From assembly GCF_014203225.1 (NCBI RefSeq), contig NZ_JACHIO010000013.1, forward strand, positions 62,001 through 126,000: 64,000 nt of DNA, given 5' to 3'. The notes beneath the pieces were generated by a model, which had not been told where the DNA came from, searched no databases, and worked only from the letters and a program-made list of their open reading frames with translations. The translations under genes were made by a program, and so were the position numbers. The DNA is from Granulicella mallensis (GTDB lineage: Bacteria > Acidobacteriota > Terriglobia > Terriglobales > Acidobacteriaceae). Shown in pieces: positions 9,595-18,497 of this stretch; within the stretch, counting starts at the first letter, position 1; the number at the start of each line of letters is the position of its first letter.

Positions 9595-10602
9595 TTAGAA
9601 CAGGAGACGTCCCTGGGCGTTGAGCATCATTGCGAGCAGCAGCAGCGGCAGGTAGATGACCGATACCTTGAGCAGTTGGCGAGCGAGAGCCCGGTTCTCG
9701 GGATCACTGGGATTGCGCGTGATGCGCACGAATCGAAGGGTGGCGTAGAGATACCAGAGACCGAGAACGCCGGCGACGATCGCATAGGGCAGGCCGGTGA
9801 CGTGCAGCCATGTCGTCCAGAGGCTTACCGGGATCATGAGCACGGCGTAGAAGAGCGACTGGATGGCGGAGGAGCGGGCGGCGTCGCGCAGGGGCTCCTG
9901 GGTTGCGGTGACGCGAATGCCGGCCTGCGCGTAGTCGGCGCGGTACATCCAGCCGATGGCCATGAAGTGCGGAAACTGCCAGACGAAGAGGATGGCGAAG
10001 AGCGCGACGGCGGGCCACTCGATGAGTCCGCGCGCGGCGGTCCAGCCGATGAGCGGGGGGAGCGCTCCGGGGAAGGCTCCGATGAAGGTGTTGAGCGTGG
10101 TGATGCGCTTGAGCGGAGTGTAGATCGCCACGTAGCCGACGGCGGTGAGCAGCGTCAGGGTTCCGGTGAGCGGGTTGGTCGCGTACGCCAAATAGAGCGA
10201 GCCGCCGAAGACGCAGAGGAAGCCGATGATCAGCCCGTGTGCGAGCGAGATGCGGTTCTGCGCCATGGGCCGTGAGGCCGTACGGGGCATGAGGCGATCA
10301 GTCGTGCGCTCCAGGGCCTGGTTCAGCGCGCTGGAGCCGGCGGTGACGATGGCGATGCCGAGGAGCGCTTCCAGAAGGCCCATATGGAACGGGCTGATGC
10401 CTGAGCGCAAGGACCCGAGGTAGAAACCGGCCGCCGCGGTGATGATGACCATCGTGGAGACGCGCAGCTTAAAGAGGGTCGCGTAGTCGGCGAGCAGCGA
10501 GGAACTGCGCGCGTGCGAGTGGAGAGCCGTGGATGTGGCAGTAGTGGACACGTGGAGCTTTAAGGATAGCCCATCACCCGTTGGCGGGCGGGCGATACTC
10601 AT
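9595..10602 (-). CDS. ctaB: Protoheme IX farnesyltransferase (heme O synthase)
   Basis: 335 residues of the UbiA prenyltransferase superfamily with about nine TM helices. The first Asp-rich region reads NQALERTTDRLMPRT and is followed by RPMAQNRIS. The second loop is YTPLKRITTLNTFIGAFPGALPPLIGW, and FPHFMAIGWMYRADYAQAGI follows, all diagnostic of CyoE/CtaB. It transfers farnesyl to heme B to make heme O for heme-copper oxidases in the inner membrane. The N-terminal ~35 residues before ADYATLFKLRVS are an unusual Ser/Thr/His-rich extension, so a later start is possible. Confidence 0.93.
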   Translation of the reverse strand: MSIARPPTGDGLSLKLHVSTTATSTALHSHARSSSLLADYATLFKLRVSTMVIITAAAGFYLGSLRSGISPFHMGLLEALLGIAIVTAGSSALNQALERTTDRLMPRTASRPMAQNRISLAHGLIIGFLCVFGGSLYLAYATNPLTGTLTLLTAVGYVAIYTPLKRITTLNTFIGAFPGALPPLIGWTAARGLIEWPAVALFAILFVWQFPHFMAIGWMYRADYAQAGIRVTATQEPLRDAARSSAIQSLFYAVLMIPVSLWTTWLHVTGLPYAIVAGVLGLWYLYATLRFVRITRNPSDPENRALARQLLKVSVIYLPLLLLAMMLNAQGRLLF

Positions 10603-10622
10603 CCTTCAGCCAAAATGGGGTC

Positions 10623-11231
10623 TTAGCGGGCGGAATCGATGCGCTTGAATCCTGTGAGAGACACTTTGCAGGTTGACGTCGAGGACGCATGCCATACGGA
10701 GCCATCCGCATAGTCGATCTGGCTGATCTCAGCCCACTGGGCAACACCCATGGTCTGGGGATAGACGTCCGAGTGAAAGGACGTTGCCGCTATCTTTGCC
10801 TGGGTCGTCAGATCGAAATCTTCCGCTACGAAGCCGTCCGTGCCGGAGTTGATGAGCATCATATGCGGACCCTTGGGCGAGCCGTAGACCGTGACATGCA
10901 CCTTCAGAAGCTTCGACGTAGCGTTCGCCCCATCGATCGAAAGCTGACTGAACGAAAGCTGAAGGTGCTGCCTCTTGTCTTGTGTGAGAATGCGGAGGAT
11001 CGGGTCTGTCGTGCCGTTGAGCGGATATTGAGCGGGTGCGCCCTTGGCCAGGAGTTCGGTCGTCGAGGGCGAGGTCAGATCTCCGGAAAAGGCGATCGGG
11101 CAACCTCCATAGGGCTTCATCGCGAGGGCCATGACTCTCGCCTGCAACGCGGCGGTTGCGGTCTTCGTATCCTGTGCGGAGAGCGAGGAGGCTGCGAGAA
11201 ATAGAACTGAAACGATGAGCGAACCGCGCAT
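10623..11231 (-). CDS. Secreted protein of unknown function
   Basis: 202 residues with a signal peptide (about 1-19, cleavage after LSA-QD). The mature part is beta-rich with two Cys (CPIAFSG, STSTCKVSL) that could form a disulphide. It ends 21 bases upstream of the ctaB start on the same strand, so the two may be co-transcribed. GAGG lies upstream of the ATG. No known domain was recognised. Confidence 0.7.
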   Translation of the reverse strand: MRGSLIVSVLFLAASSLSAQDTKTATAALQARVMALAMKPYGGCPIAFSGDLTSPSTTELLAKGAPAQYPLNGTTDPILRILTQDKRQHLQLSFSQLSIDGANATSKLLKVHVTVYGSPKGPHMMLINSGTDGFVAEDFDLTTQAKIAATSFHSDVYPQTMGVAQWAEISQIDYADGSVWHASSTSTCKVSLTGFKRIDSAR

Positions 11232-11331
11232 ACGAGACCTCGATAGGTACTGCGTGCCTGCACAGGTAATCTACACCGGCATCTCTATGTCTCTCAATCC
11301 TCAAATATTCGGCAACGGCCCATTCGATGTC

Positions 11332-12483
11332 TCAGGCTGAGGGAATCGTGAGTTTCGCGATGGTGGCCAACTGCATAAAGCTTGTGCCCTCATAGATTTT
11401 GCCGATCTTGGCATCGCGGTAGAGCTTTTCGACGGGGTACTCCTTTACGAAGCCGGCTCCGCCGAAGACCTCGACGGCCAGCGATGCCGTACGCTCGGCA
11501 ACCTCCGAGGCGAAGAGCTTCGCCATGGCGGCTTCTTTCAGGTATTCCACGCCGGAGTCTTTCAGCCGGGCGGCGTTGTAGACCATGAGCCGGGCGGCTT
11601 CGACGTCCATTGCCATACGGGCGAGCTGGAACTGCATGGCCTGGAACTCAGCCAGCGGCTTGCCGAACTGTTTGCGCTCGCGGGCGTAGCGGGCAGCGTG
11701 ACGCCAGGCTCCTGAGGCTAGACCGACAAGCTGTGCCCCGATTCCGATGCGGCCTTCGTTCAGCGTCTCGATGGCGATCTTGTAGCCTTTGCCGGGTTCG
11801 CCGAGGACGTTGGCGGCGGGCACGCGGCAGTTGTTGAAGAGCAGCTCGCAGGTGCTGCTGGCACGGATGCCGAGCTTGTCTTCTTTGCGGCCGAGGGTGA
11901 AGCCGGGCGTGCCCTTCTCGACGAGGAAGCAGGTGATGCCCTTGTAGCCTGCGGCGGCGTCGAGCGTGGCGAAGACCAGGAACAGCCCGGCTTCGACGGC
12001 ATTGGTGATCCACAGTTTCGAGCCGTTCAGGAGGTAGTCGCCATCCTCCTGCTTTGCGGCGCGGCACTGCAGGGCGAAGGCGTCCGAGCCGCTGACGGCC
12101 TCGGAGAGCGCATAGGCCCCGGTAAGGCTCTCGGCGAGCCTGGGCAGCCAGGATTTTTTCTGCGCTTCGTTGGCCCAGCGCATCAGGGCGCTGATGACGA
12201 GGGTGTTCTGCACGTCGACCAGTACGCCGACGGCGGGATCGACAGCGGAGATCTCTTCCACCGCCAGTACGGCTTCGAAGAGCGTGCCCGCCGCGCCGCC
12301 GTATTGTTCCGGGACTTGAATGCCCATGAGGCCGAGCTCGAAGAGCTTGCGCAGCAGCTTCGGCTCAAACTTCTGCTCTTCGTCCATGGAGCGGACGAGC
12401 GGAGTGATCTCGGCGCGCGCGAAGTCGCGGACTGTGTCGCGGAAGAGGGTTTCGTCGGGGGAGAGCTGGGTGAGTGCGTTCAT
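11332..12483 (-). CDS. Acyl-CoA dehydrogenase
   Basis: About 383 residues from ATG 12483 (MNALTQLSPDETLFRD). An upstream in-frame ATG at 12519 exists, but the family begins near the chosen start. Signature 1 is GAYALSEAVSGSDAFAL (flavin/substrate-binding loop), then LLNGSKLWITNA; the C-terminal signature includes QFGKPLAEFQAMQFQLA and VFGGAGFVKEYPVEKLYRDAKIGKIYEGTS. The Glu in YEGTS sits at the catalytic base position of short/medium-chain enzymes. It is FAD-dependent and oxidises acyl-CoA to enoyl-CoA in beta-oxidation or branched-chain catabolism; chain-length preference is not readable. It is monocistronic here. Confidence 0.93.
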   Translation of the reverse strand: MNALTQLSPDETLFRDTVRDFARAEITPLVRSMDEEQKFEPKLLRKLFELGLMGIQVPEQYGGAAGTLFEAVLAVEEISAVDPAVGVLVDVQNTLVISALMRWANEAQKKSWLPRLAESLTGAYALSEAVSGSDAFALQCRAAKQEDGDYLLNGSKLWITNAVEAGLFLVFATLDAAAGYKGITCFLVEKGTPGFTLGRKEDKLGIRASSTCELLFNNCRVPAANVLGEPGKGYKIAIETLNEGRIGIGAQLVGLASGAWRHAARYARERKQFGKPLAEFQAMQFQLARMAMDVEAARLMVYNAARLKDSGVEYLKEAAMAKLFASEVAERTASLAVEVFGGAGFVKEYPVEKLYRDAKIGKIYEGTSFMQLATIAKLTIPSA

Positions 12484-12552
12484 GAATTTTAGGTGGAACT
12501 GGTGAGTGTAGCGTATCAACGGGCTTGCTGCTTTTGCTGTTGTTCTTGCCTT

Positions 12553-12693
12553 TCTTGTTTGTCATTCCGAGCGCAGCGAGTGAACCTGCTGTCTCCCGCT
12601 CTTCGCTTGTATTACCCCGAACGTTATGTGCAGTACGGCAAAAAAACGGGAGGAAGCAGGTTCACTCGCTGCGCTCGGAATGACAAACAAGAA
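12553..12693. repeat. Long inverted repeat, copy 1 (47-bp arms)
   Basis: Left arm 12553-12599 and right arm 12647-12693 are near-perfect reverse complements, with TTGTCATTCCGAGCG facing CGCTCGGAATGACAA. They surround a 47-base loop. The arm family recurs at 15.7, 18.3 and 24.0 kb. The right arm holds an ATG (12680) in frame with the downstream comF gene. Confidence 0.9.
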
Positions 12694-12946
12694 ATGCAAA
12701 AGCCAAAAAGCACGGTCACCCACCCTGGTTCACCCCTTCAGGATTGCGGCCAGGCGCGCCTCAGGACTATACTGCAGGCAATCGGCACAGCTGGCGCTTC
12801 TTCTCGCCGTGCCGCGGGTGAGGTTCGTCTTCAGCAGCGAAAGCGTGAAGGATGTCCAACTCGAAAGTGGAGGGCCGCCTGGCCAGTATGCGGGCGCGGC
12901 TGGATGGCGTGCGGTGACGCGCGTTCTCCGAAGTAGCCGAACCGCG

Positions 12947-13801
12947 ATGGGTGGGGCTGTCGCGGACCTCGTGAATGTGATCTTCCCGTCGGATTGCCGC
13001 GTTTGTGGCGCCCCGATGGTTGCGCTCTCCAAGGCGCAGGTTTGTGAAGCATGCGTTGCGCGTGTGGAAGCGCAAACTGACGTGCTGTGCAGTCGCTGCG
13101 GCGACGCCCTTGGTATGGAATCAGCACGGTTTGCCGCCGGAATGGGTGTGACGGAATGCACGATGTGCAGGCTGGCCCCGCCGGAGTTTGCGAAGGCCGT
13201 GGCCTTTGCCGTCTATGACGATGAGGTGCGCGAGATGCTGCACCTGCTCAAGTTCAACGGAATGCGCCGCGTCGCCGATCATATTCTGGGCGACAGCATG
13301 GCTGCGGCGATCCTGAAGCTCGAAGGCGAAGCCGCGAGCGAACTCATTGTCGTGCCGGTGCCGCTGTTTGCCCACCGGCAGCGGAGCCGAGGCTTCAACC
13401 AGGCCCAGGTACTGGCTGAAGCGGGTCTTGCCAAACTGCGGCGGCTGCGTCCGGAGTGGCAGTTGCGGATGTCACCCGGGGTTCTGCAGCGTGTTCGCGA
13501 TACGCGGCCTTTGTTCGTGCTCGATCCCGGCGCTCGCAGAAAGAGTCTACGTGGGGCGTTTCGCGTGGAGCGTGCGGAAGAGATTCGCGGGCGTGAGGTC
13601 TTGCTTGTCGACGACATCCTCACCACTGGAGCGACAGCGCGTGAATGCGCACGAGTGTTGATGCGAGCGGGAGCGGCGAAGGTCTGGGTTGCGACGGTTG
13701 CGAGAGCGCAGGCAGAGAGTGTTCGCGGCAGTGTAAATGGCTTTGTAAACAATGGGGCGGGCAGCGTTGCCCGCTGGGATATGAAGGCAGCAGTGAACTA
13801 G
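12947..13801 (+). CDS. comF: ComF family protein (phosphoribosyltransferase-like)
   Basis: From ATG 12947 it is 284 residues. The N-terminal zinc-ribbon-like part has four CxxC pairs (CRVCG, CEAC, CSRCG, CTMC). A central segment reads EMLHLLKFNGMRRVADHI, then the type I PRTase core has VPVPLFAHRQRSRGFNQAQ and the PRPP-binding loop EVLLVDDILTTGAT. ComFC-type proteins act in natural DNA uptake or processing; no substrate is known with certainty. The frame stays open upstream to 12626 through the inverted repeat, with possible GTG/ATG starts at 12842 and 12680, so the N-terminus is uncertain. Confidence 0.88.
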   Translation: MGGAVADLVNVIFPSDCRVCGAPMVALSKAQVCEACVARVEAQTDVLCSRCGDALGMESARFAAGMGVTECTMCRLAPPEFAKAVAFAVYDDEVREMLHLLKFNGMRRVADHILGDSMAAAILKLEGEAASELIVVPVPLFAHRQRSRGFNQAQVLAEAGLAKLRRLRPEWQLRMSPGVLQRVRDTRPLFVLDPGARRKSLRGAFRVERAEEIRGREVLLVDDILTTGATARECARVLMRAGAAKVWVATVARAQAESVRGSVNGFVNNGAGSVARWDMKAAVN

Positions 13802-13849
13802 CAGTTAGCGGTTGTGGCATTGAGCGACACATAAACCTGGAGGGCAGGA

Positions 13850-14512
13850 ATGCAGGCTGGGGATATACGGAAGACGCGGACGAAGCGGACAGGCGGCAGA
13901 CACCACACCACTCACCCGGTGCCGGGCACGGCCCGTGCCGAGGCGATCGACATACGCATGGGCGTATTCAGGCAGCCGGCGATGCAGACGCCGGTGCTCG
14001 TGCTGAATGCGAGCTATGAACCGATCAACATCTGCGGCGCGCGCCGGGCATTGGTGCTGGTGCTCAAGGGGGTGGCGCGCACGGAGGAAGAGCAGGGCAG
14101 CGTACTGCACTCGCATCGCGTGAACATGCAGATGCCCAGCGTTATCCGGCTGCTGGAGTACCGTCGCATTCCTCACCAGACACGCGCGTTGAGCCGCAAG
14201 AACATCCTGCTGCGCGACCGCAACACCTGCCAGTACTGCCAGGAGGTGTTGACGGCAGCGGAACTCACGCTGGACCACGTGATACCGCGGTGTCGCGGAG
14301 GCCTGTCGACGTGGGAGAACCTCGTTGCCTGCTGCCGCGATTGCAATCGCCGCAAGGGCAGCCAGATGCTGCACGAGCTGACCGACATGCGCCTGCTGCG
14401 CGAGCCGCGTCCGTTCTCGCTGCATACCAGCCGGCACATCATGCGGATGATCGGCAGTGCGGATGCGAACTGGCGGAAGTATTTGTACTTCGAGTCGGAC
14501 CAGGCGGCGTAG
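13850..14512 (+). CDS. HNH endonuclease
   Basis: 220 residues. The ATG at 13850 is favoured by GGAGGG five bases upstream. A later Met at 13981 ([18 protein letters not shown]) marks where the conserved family domain starts. The HNH core has [30 protein letters not shown] and DCNRRKGSQ, giving two CxxC zinc knuckles and the DH...N...H-like metal site. This solitary HNH family is widespread in bacterial chromosomes; its cellular substrate is unknown. The ~40-residue N-terminal Arg/Thr/His extension before the domain is unusual. Confidence 0.88.
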   Translation: MQAGDIRKTRTKRTGGRHHTTHPVPGTARAEAIDIRMGVFRQPAMQTPVLVLNASYEPINICGARRALVLVLKGVARTEEEQGSVLHSHRVNMQMPSVIRLLEYRRIPHQTRALSRKNILLRDRNTCQYCQEVLTAAELTLDHVIPRCRGGLSTWENLVACCRDCNRRKGSQMLHELTDMRLLREPRPFSLHTSRHIMRMIGSADANWRKYLYFESDQAA

Positions 14513-14544
14513 CGCTGTTGCTGCTACGCCACAGGGCTACGCAG

Positions 14545-14752
14545 TGTCGTTGCCTCTGAGATAGGCCCAGGCTTTAGCCTGGGCATGAATGAACAAACAC
14601 CAATGGGGCTTCAGCCCCTGGGACAAGCTCTCCCCTATCCCTCGGTATCTTTACCTGCCGAGAGGAGGGCATATCCCAGGGGCTGAAGCCCCTTTATAGC
14701 CTGTCTTGAATATCCGGGCTAAAACCCGGACCTATCTCAGAAACAACGGCAA
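14545..14752. repeat. Nested mosaic inverted repeat (GGGGCTTCAGCCCC family)
   Basis: The outer arms are GTTGCCTCTGAGATAGG and CCTATCTCAGAAACAAC. Inner arms ATGGGGCTTCAGCCCCTGGGA and TCCCAGGGGCTGAAGCCCC are each themselves palindromic. CCCAGGCTTTAGCCTGGG and CCGGGCTAAAACCCGG are further small hairpins. The whole 14.5-14.75 kb gap is taken up by this structure and no gene is seen. It lies between convergent genes. Confidence 0.85.
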
Positions 14753-14783
14753 AAAACCGATAGCGCGATTCATCGGCTACAAC

Positions 14784-15632
14784 CTACTGCTTCGGCGCGT
14801 CCTTCGGCTTCGAATCTGTCTCGGTGGGGAGATCTTCGCCGTTGTACTTAATCGTCACGTTGACGTGGAAGCGCTTGTAGTCGGTGTAATGAATGATTGT
14901 GCGCACGTGGACGTCCTGTGACAGCGCTCCCTGCTGCGCGGCGAAGTGCAGGTTACCCTCGGCCTTGGTGTAGGTCGGGAACCAGTACTTATCGTCGATC
15001 TGCTGGTAGTAAGTGGTAAAGGGGGGCGAGAGGTCTTCGTGGCCCTTGCGCATGTCCTGCGGCACGTTCATGCCATTTACCATGACGATCTCAAGGTCCT
15101 GTTGATCGACCCAGACCTTGCCCTGAAAGTAGCGGTGCCCCTTCTCCAGAACCTTTGGTTTGACATCGAGAACATAGGTGTCGAGCTCATCTACCTTTTG
15201 TCTGCCGAGGTAGTTGATGTCGTACTGGGGTAGCTCCGGTGCGGTCAGGACGAAGGGCAGGCGCTTCTCGATGTCGCGAAAATCGTTCTCGGTCATGATG
15301 ACGCGCTCGATGCTGTTCTGCGGCGCGAAGACGACGTGATCCTGGCGCTTGCCGTCCTTGTCGAAGGTGATGTCGGTGACCTGGTGGTACTCGCCGTCGG
15401 GGCGGTTGGTGTCGTCGGAGAGGGTGTTGAATTTGACGTCCTGGCGAAAGGTGTACTGGTCGCGCGCCGCGGCAAACTCACTTTCGCGCGCGCCCATCTT
15501 CTCGATGATCTGCGCCACGGTGATGCCGGAGGGCTGTGCCGGATCAAGCGGGCCAAAGCCCGATTGGGCGAAGGCCGGGACAGTGGTGACGGCAAGTGCG
15601 GCGACGAGGAGGATGGGCTTGGAGAGGCGCAT
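14784..15632 (-). CDS. Secreted protein, LolA/outer-membrane lipoprotein-sorting-like (tentative)
   Basis: 282 residues from ATG 15632, which places a clean signal peptide (about 1-22, cleavage VPAFA-QS) at the start; the frame runs further upstream into the neighbouring repeat. The mature protein opens with ITVAQIIEKMGARESEFAAARDQYTFRQDV, then a beta-rich body (VYVLDVKPKVLEKGHRYFQGKVWVDQQDLEIVMVNG-like strands). The layout resembles the LolA/LppX half-barrel that binds lipid acyl chains, and such proteins are common in Acidobacteriota. The fold assignment is inference. Confidence 0.72.
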   Translation of the reverse strand: MRLSKPILLVAALAVTTVPAFAQSGFGPLDPAQPSGITVAQIIEKMGARESEFAAARDQYTFRQDVKFNTLSDDTNRPDGEYHQVTDITFDKDGKRQDHVVFAPQNSIERVIMTENDFRDIEKRLPFVLTAPELPQYDINYLGRQKVDELDTYVLDVKPKVLEKGHRYFQGKVWVDQQDLEIVMVNGMNVPQDMRKGHEDLSPPFTTYYQQIDDKYWFPTYTKAEGNLHFAAQQGALSQDVHVRTIIHYTDYKRFHVNVTIKYNGEDLPTETDSKPKDAPKQ

Positions 15633-15673
15633 AGTTCTCTTCAACAGGATAGACGAGGTGGGCAGGTAGGAAG

Positions 15674-15872
15674 TTTTGCTTTTCTTGTTGTCATTCCGAG
15701 CGCAGCGAGCGAATCTGCTGTCTCCCGCTTTTTGCTCGTGACTCCACAAACGTTACGCGGTACTGTTCACGTTTTCAGTGCGGGGACATAGGCTTCTGGG
15801 CAAGGCCAACGAAGAACGGGGGGAAGCAGATTCGCTCGCTGCGCTCGGAATGACAAGCCAGAAAAGCAAGAG
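15674..15872. repeat. Long inverted repeat, copy 2
   Basis: Left arm about 15674-15727 and right arm about 15817-15870, both carrying the same GTCATTCCGAGCGCAGCGAG core as copy 1 with an AATCTGCTG variant, and flanked by TTTTGCTTTTC / GAAAAGCAAG. The ~90-base loop (CTTTTTGCTCGTGACTCC... region) resembles the loops of copies 3 and 4. Confidence 0.9.
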
Positions 15873-15943
15873 CAAAGGCGTTTCAGACGGCATCGTTTGT
15901 TGAATAGAAAACACACTCAGCCTTTCGGAGTTAGACTGGCGCG

Positions 15944-18238
15944 ATGAGACTTCGTACGATTTTGGCATTAGGCCTCCTGGCGGGGATGACTGGCGCTGCG
16001 AGCGCGCAAACTTCAAATGCAGCGGCCAAACGGCCGATGACCTTTGCCGATCTGCAGGCGATGAAACGCGTGAGCGATCCGCAGATCTCGCCCAGCGGCA
16101 AGTGGGTACTGTTCTCGGTGACGGATGTGTCGCTCGAGAAGAACACCAGGACCAACCATCTATGGGTGGTGCCGATTACGGGTGGCAAAGAGGTGCAGCT
16201 CACCAGTGGCGATGGCGAGACGAATGGCCGCTTCTCGCCCGACGGCAAGAATGTGATGTATTCGAGCTCACAGGGTGGCAGCGCACAGATCTGGGTTGCG
16301 GGTTGGGACGATGCGGCAGGTACGCTGTCCGCCGGACGGCAGGTGACGAACCTCGAGACCGAGGCCGGGGGAGCCATCTGGGTTCCCGATAGCCAGCACT
16401 TCCTGTTTGCGTCGAACGTCTATCCGGAGTGCGAGAGCCAGGCTGCAGGATCGCAGCGGTTTACCGAAGAGGCTCAGTGCAATGCGGAGAAGGATGCTGC
16501 GGCAGCGAAGAACCAGGTGAAGGCGCTGATCTTCGACCACCTGCTCTATCGGCATTGGAACTCGTACCAGGGCGCGAAGCACTCGCACATCTTCTATGCG
16601 AGCACGACGGGTGGCGCTCCGGAAGACCTGACGCCCGCGAGTGTGGTCGGCGACCACGAGGCTCCGACGTTCTCTCTCGGCGGCCCACTGGGCTATGCGA
16701 TCTCTCCCGATGGCAAGGAGATAGCGTATGTCGTGAACCTTGAGAAGGTGCCGGCGGCTTCGACCAACAACGATGTCTATGTGCTGAAGGTCGGTGCAGC
16801 TCCGGCGACGGCGAAGAAGGTGAGTACCAGCCCCGGCAGCGATGATGGCCCGCTGTACTCGCCTGACGGCAAGTGGCTGGCGTGGCGTTCGCAGGCGCGG
16901 AATGGGTTTGAGAGCGATTTATTCCGATTAGTGGTGATGAACCGGTCAAGTGGAGCAATCACCGAGCCGGTCCCAATATATCGGGATCAACAAGATAAGG
17001 TTGTAAGAGATAACTGGGTAGACGAATTTACATGGGCTCCTGACTCGAAGCACATTGCCTTTGCAAGCCCCGATCGTGGACGAGAGATTGTGCAGGTTAT
17101 TCCTGCATTTCCTCAGTCTGGTGCGCCTACGGGTTGGAGTGCCGCAGATGGTGAGTTAGGGAGTCTAGTCTTCCTAAGCAACGGAACGATTCTTGCGACG
17201 CAGATGTTTGTAAACCACCCGACGGAAGTTGTGGTGCTTAAGCACACAACGACAAGTGAGAGAGGTTATGACATCTCGATCAGCGATACGAATATATCGC
17301 GACTCACCCATTTAAATGATTCGCTTGTGTCTCAACTTGATCTCTCGAAGCTGGAACCCTTCGGGTTCACAGGTGCAGCAGATACGGAGGTCGAAGGCTT
17401 CCTCATCCGTCCGCCTAACTTCGACCCAGCGAAGAAGTACCCCGTAAAGTTCCTGATGCACGGTGGCCCTCAGACAGCCTGGGGCGATGCCTGGAGCTAT
17501 CGCTGGAACGCCGAGCTCTTCGCCGCGAACGGTTATGTCGTCGTGATGATCAATCGTCGCGGCTCGACGGGCTATGGGCAGAAGTTCGTCGATGAGGTCT
17601 CGGGCGATTGGGGCGGCAAGGCGTTTGTCGACCTGATGAAGGGGCTCGATTACGCGGAGCAGAAGTATCCGTTCATCGACAAGACACGCGAGTGCGCGCT
17701 GGGCGCGAGCTATGGCGGTTTCATGGCGAACTGGGTGCTCACGCATACCGACCGCTTCAAGTGCATCGTGACGCACGACGGCATGTACAACCCGCAGAGT
17801 GCCTACGGCACAACCGAAGAGATGTGGTTCAACGAGTGGGAGTTCCGTCCAACAGCTCCTGACGGCATGGTCGAGCAGACCAAGGCCGCGCAGCCGTGGG
17901 ATTACTTCGATAAGACCAACGACCAGGACCCGTTCCGCAAGTGGTCGCCGATGCTGCACATCAAGGCCGCGCACACGCCGACGCTCATCATCCACAACCA
18001 ACGCGACTATCGGCTCGATGTGAGCGAGGGCTTCCAGATGTTTACGGCGCTGCAGCGGCTGGGTGTGCCGTCGCGGATGCTGTATTTCCCGGATGAAGGC
18101 CACTGGGTGTTGAAGCCACAGAACTCGGAGCTTTGGAATGAGACGGTGAACGATTGGTGCGACCGTTGGTTGGGGATGAATAAGTATGCTGCCGCAGGGC
18201 CGGAGAAGAACCCAGCGGCGGTGACGGGTAGGCGTTGA
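15944..18238 (+). CDS. S9 family prolyl oligopeptidase-type peptidase (DPP/acylaminoacyl-peptidase-like)
   Basis: 764 residues with an N-terminal signal peptide (about 1-22). The first ~450 residues contain TolB/WD40-like beta-propeller repeats (SPSGKWVLFSV, SPDGKNVMYSS, SPDGKEIAYVV, SPDGKWLAWRS). The C-terminal alpha/beta-hydrolase has the catalytic triad Ser589 (GASYGG), Asp688 (NQRDYRLD) and His720 (DEGHWV), plus an oxyanion-like HGGPQ. It is a periplasmic or exported serine peptidase that trims oligopeptides. A stretch from about 16915 to 17335 is clearly poorer in GC than the rest of the gene, though the frame is intact. Confidence 0.93.
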   Translation: MRLRTILALGLLAGMTGAASAQTSNAAAKRPMTFADLQAMKRVSDPQISPSGKWVLFSVTDVSLEKNTRTNHLWVVPITGGKEVQLTSGDGETNGRFSPDGKNVMYSSSQGGSAQIWVAGWDDAAGTLSAGRQVTNLETEAGGAIWVPDSQHFLFASNVYPECESQAAGSQRFTEEAQCNAEKDAAAAKNQVKALIFDHLLYRHWNSYQGAKHSHIFYASTTGGAPEDLTPASVVGDHEAPTFSLGGPLGYAISPDGKEIAYVVNLEKVPAASTNNDVYVLKVGAAPATAKKVSTSPGSDDGPLYSPDGKWLAWRSQARNGFESDLFRLVVMNRSSGAITEPVPIYRDQQDKVVRDNWVDEFTWAPDSKHIAFASPDRGREIVQVIPAFPQSGAPTGWSAADGELGSLVFLSNGTILATQMFVNHPTEVVVLKHTTTSERGYDISISDTNISRLTHLNDSLVSQLDLSKLEPFGFTGAADTEVEGFLIRPPNFDPAKKYPVKFLMHGGPQTAWGDAWSYRWNAELFAANGYVVVMINRRGSTGYGQKFVDEVSGDWGGKAFVDLMKGLDYAEQKYPFIDKTRECALGASYGGFMANWVLTHTDRFKCIVTHDGMYNPQSAYGTTEEMWFNEWEFRPTAPDGMVEQTKAAQPWDYFDKTNDQDPFRKWSPMLHIKAAHTPTLIIHNQRDYRLDVSEGFQMFTALQRLGVPSRMLYFPDEGHWVLKPQNSELWNETVNDWCDRWLGMNKYAAAGPEKNPAAVTGRR

Positions 18239-18240
18239 AG

Positions 18241-18280
18241 TGATGTAGTGATGAAGTGATGAAGTGATGTAGTGATGTAG
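18241..18280. repeat. Five tandem 8-bp repeats
   Basis: Units TGATG[T/A]AG occur five times without interruption, directly after the peptidase stop codon and just before inverted repeat copy 3. Confidence 0.9.
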
Positions 18281-18287
18281 TTGTCGT

Positions 18288-18480
18288 TGTTTTTGCTTTT
18301 CTGGCTTTGTCATTCCGAGCGGAGCGAGTGAACCTGCTGTCTCCCGTTTTTTGTTCGCACCGCTACAAATATCGCGTGCAAATCAGATCTTCCAGGACAG
18401 ATTCGGCGGGGCGAACGAAGAACGGGAGGAAGCAGGTTCGCTCGCTCCGCTCGGAATGACAACAAGAAAAGCAAAAGCAA
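18288..18480. repeat. Long inverted repeat, copy 3
   Basis: Left arm about 18291-18346 (GTCATTCCGAGCGGAGCGAG core) and right arm about 18423-18480 (CGCTCGGAATGACAACAAG). The right arm overlaps the open frame leading into recX and supplies an in-frame ATG at 18456. Confidence 0.9.
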
Positions 18481-18497
18481 GAACAAAGGTGGTAGAA

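Noticed and set aside
9103..10275. Plus-strand open frame of 390 codons across the DUF420 and ctaB genes
   Set aside because: Low-complexity Arg/Glu/Gly/Asp-rich translation, antisense to two well-supported membrane protein genes.
17312..18313. Minus-strand open frame of 333 codons
   Set aside because: Antisense to the catalytic domain of the S9 peptidase.
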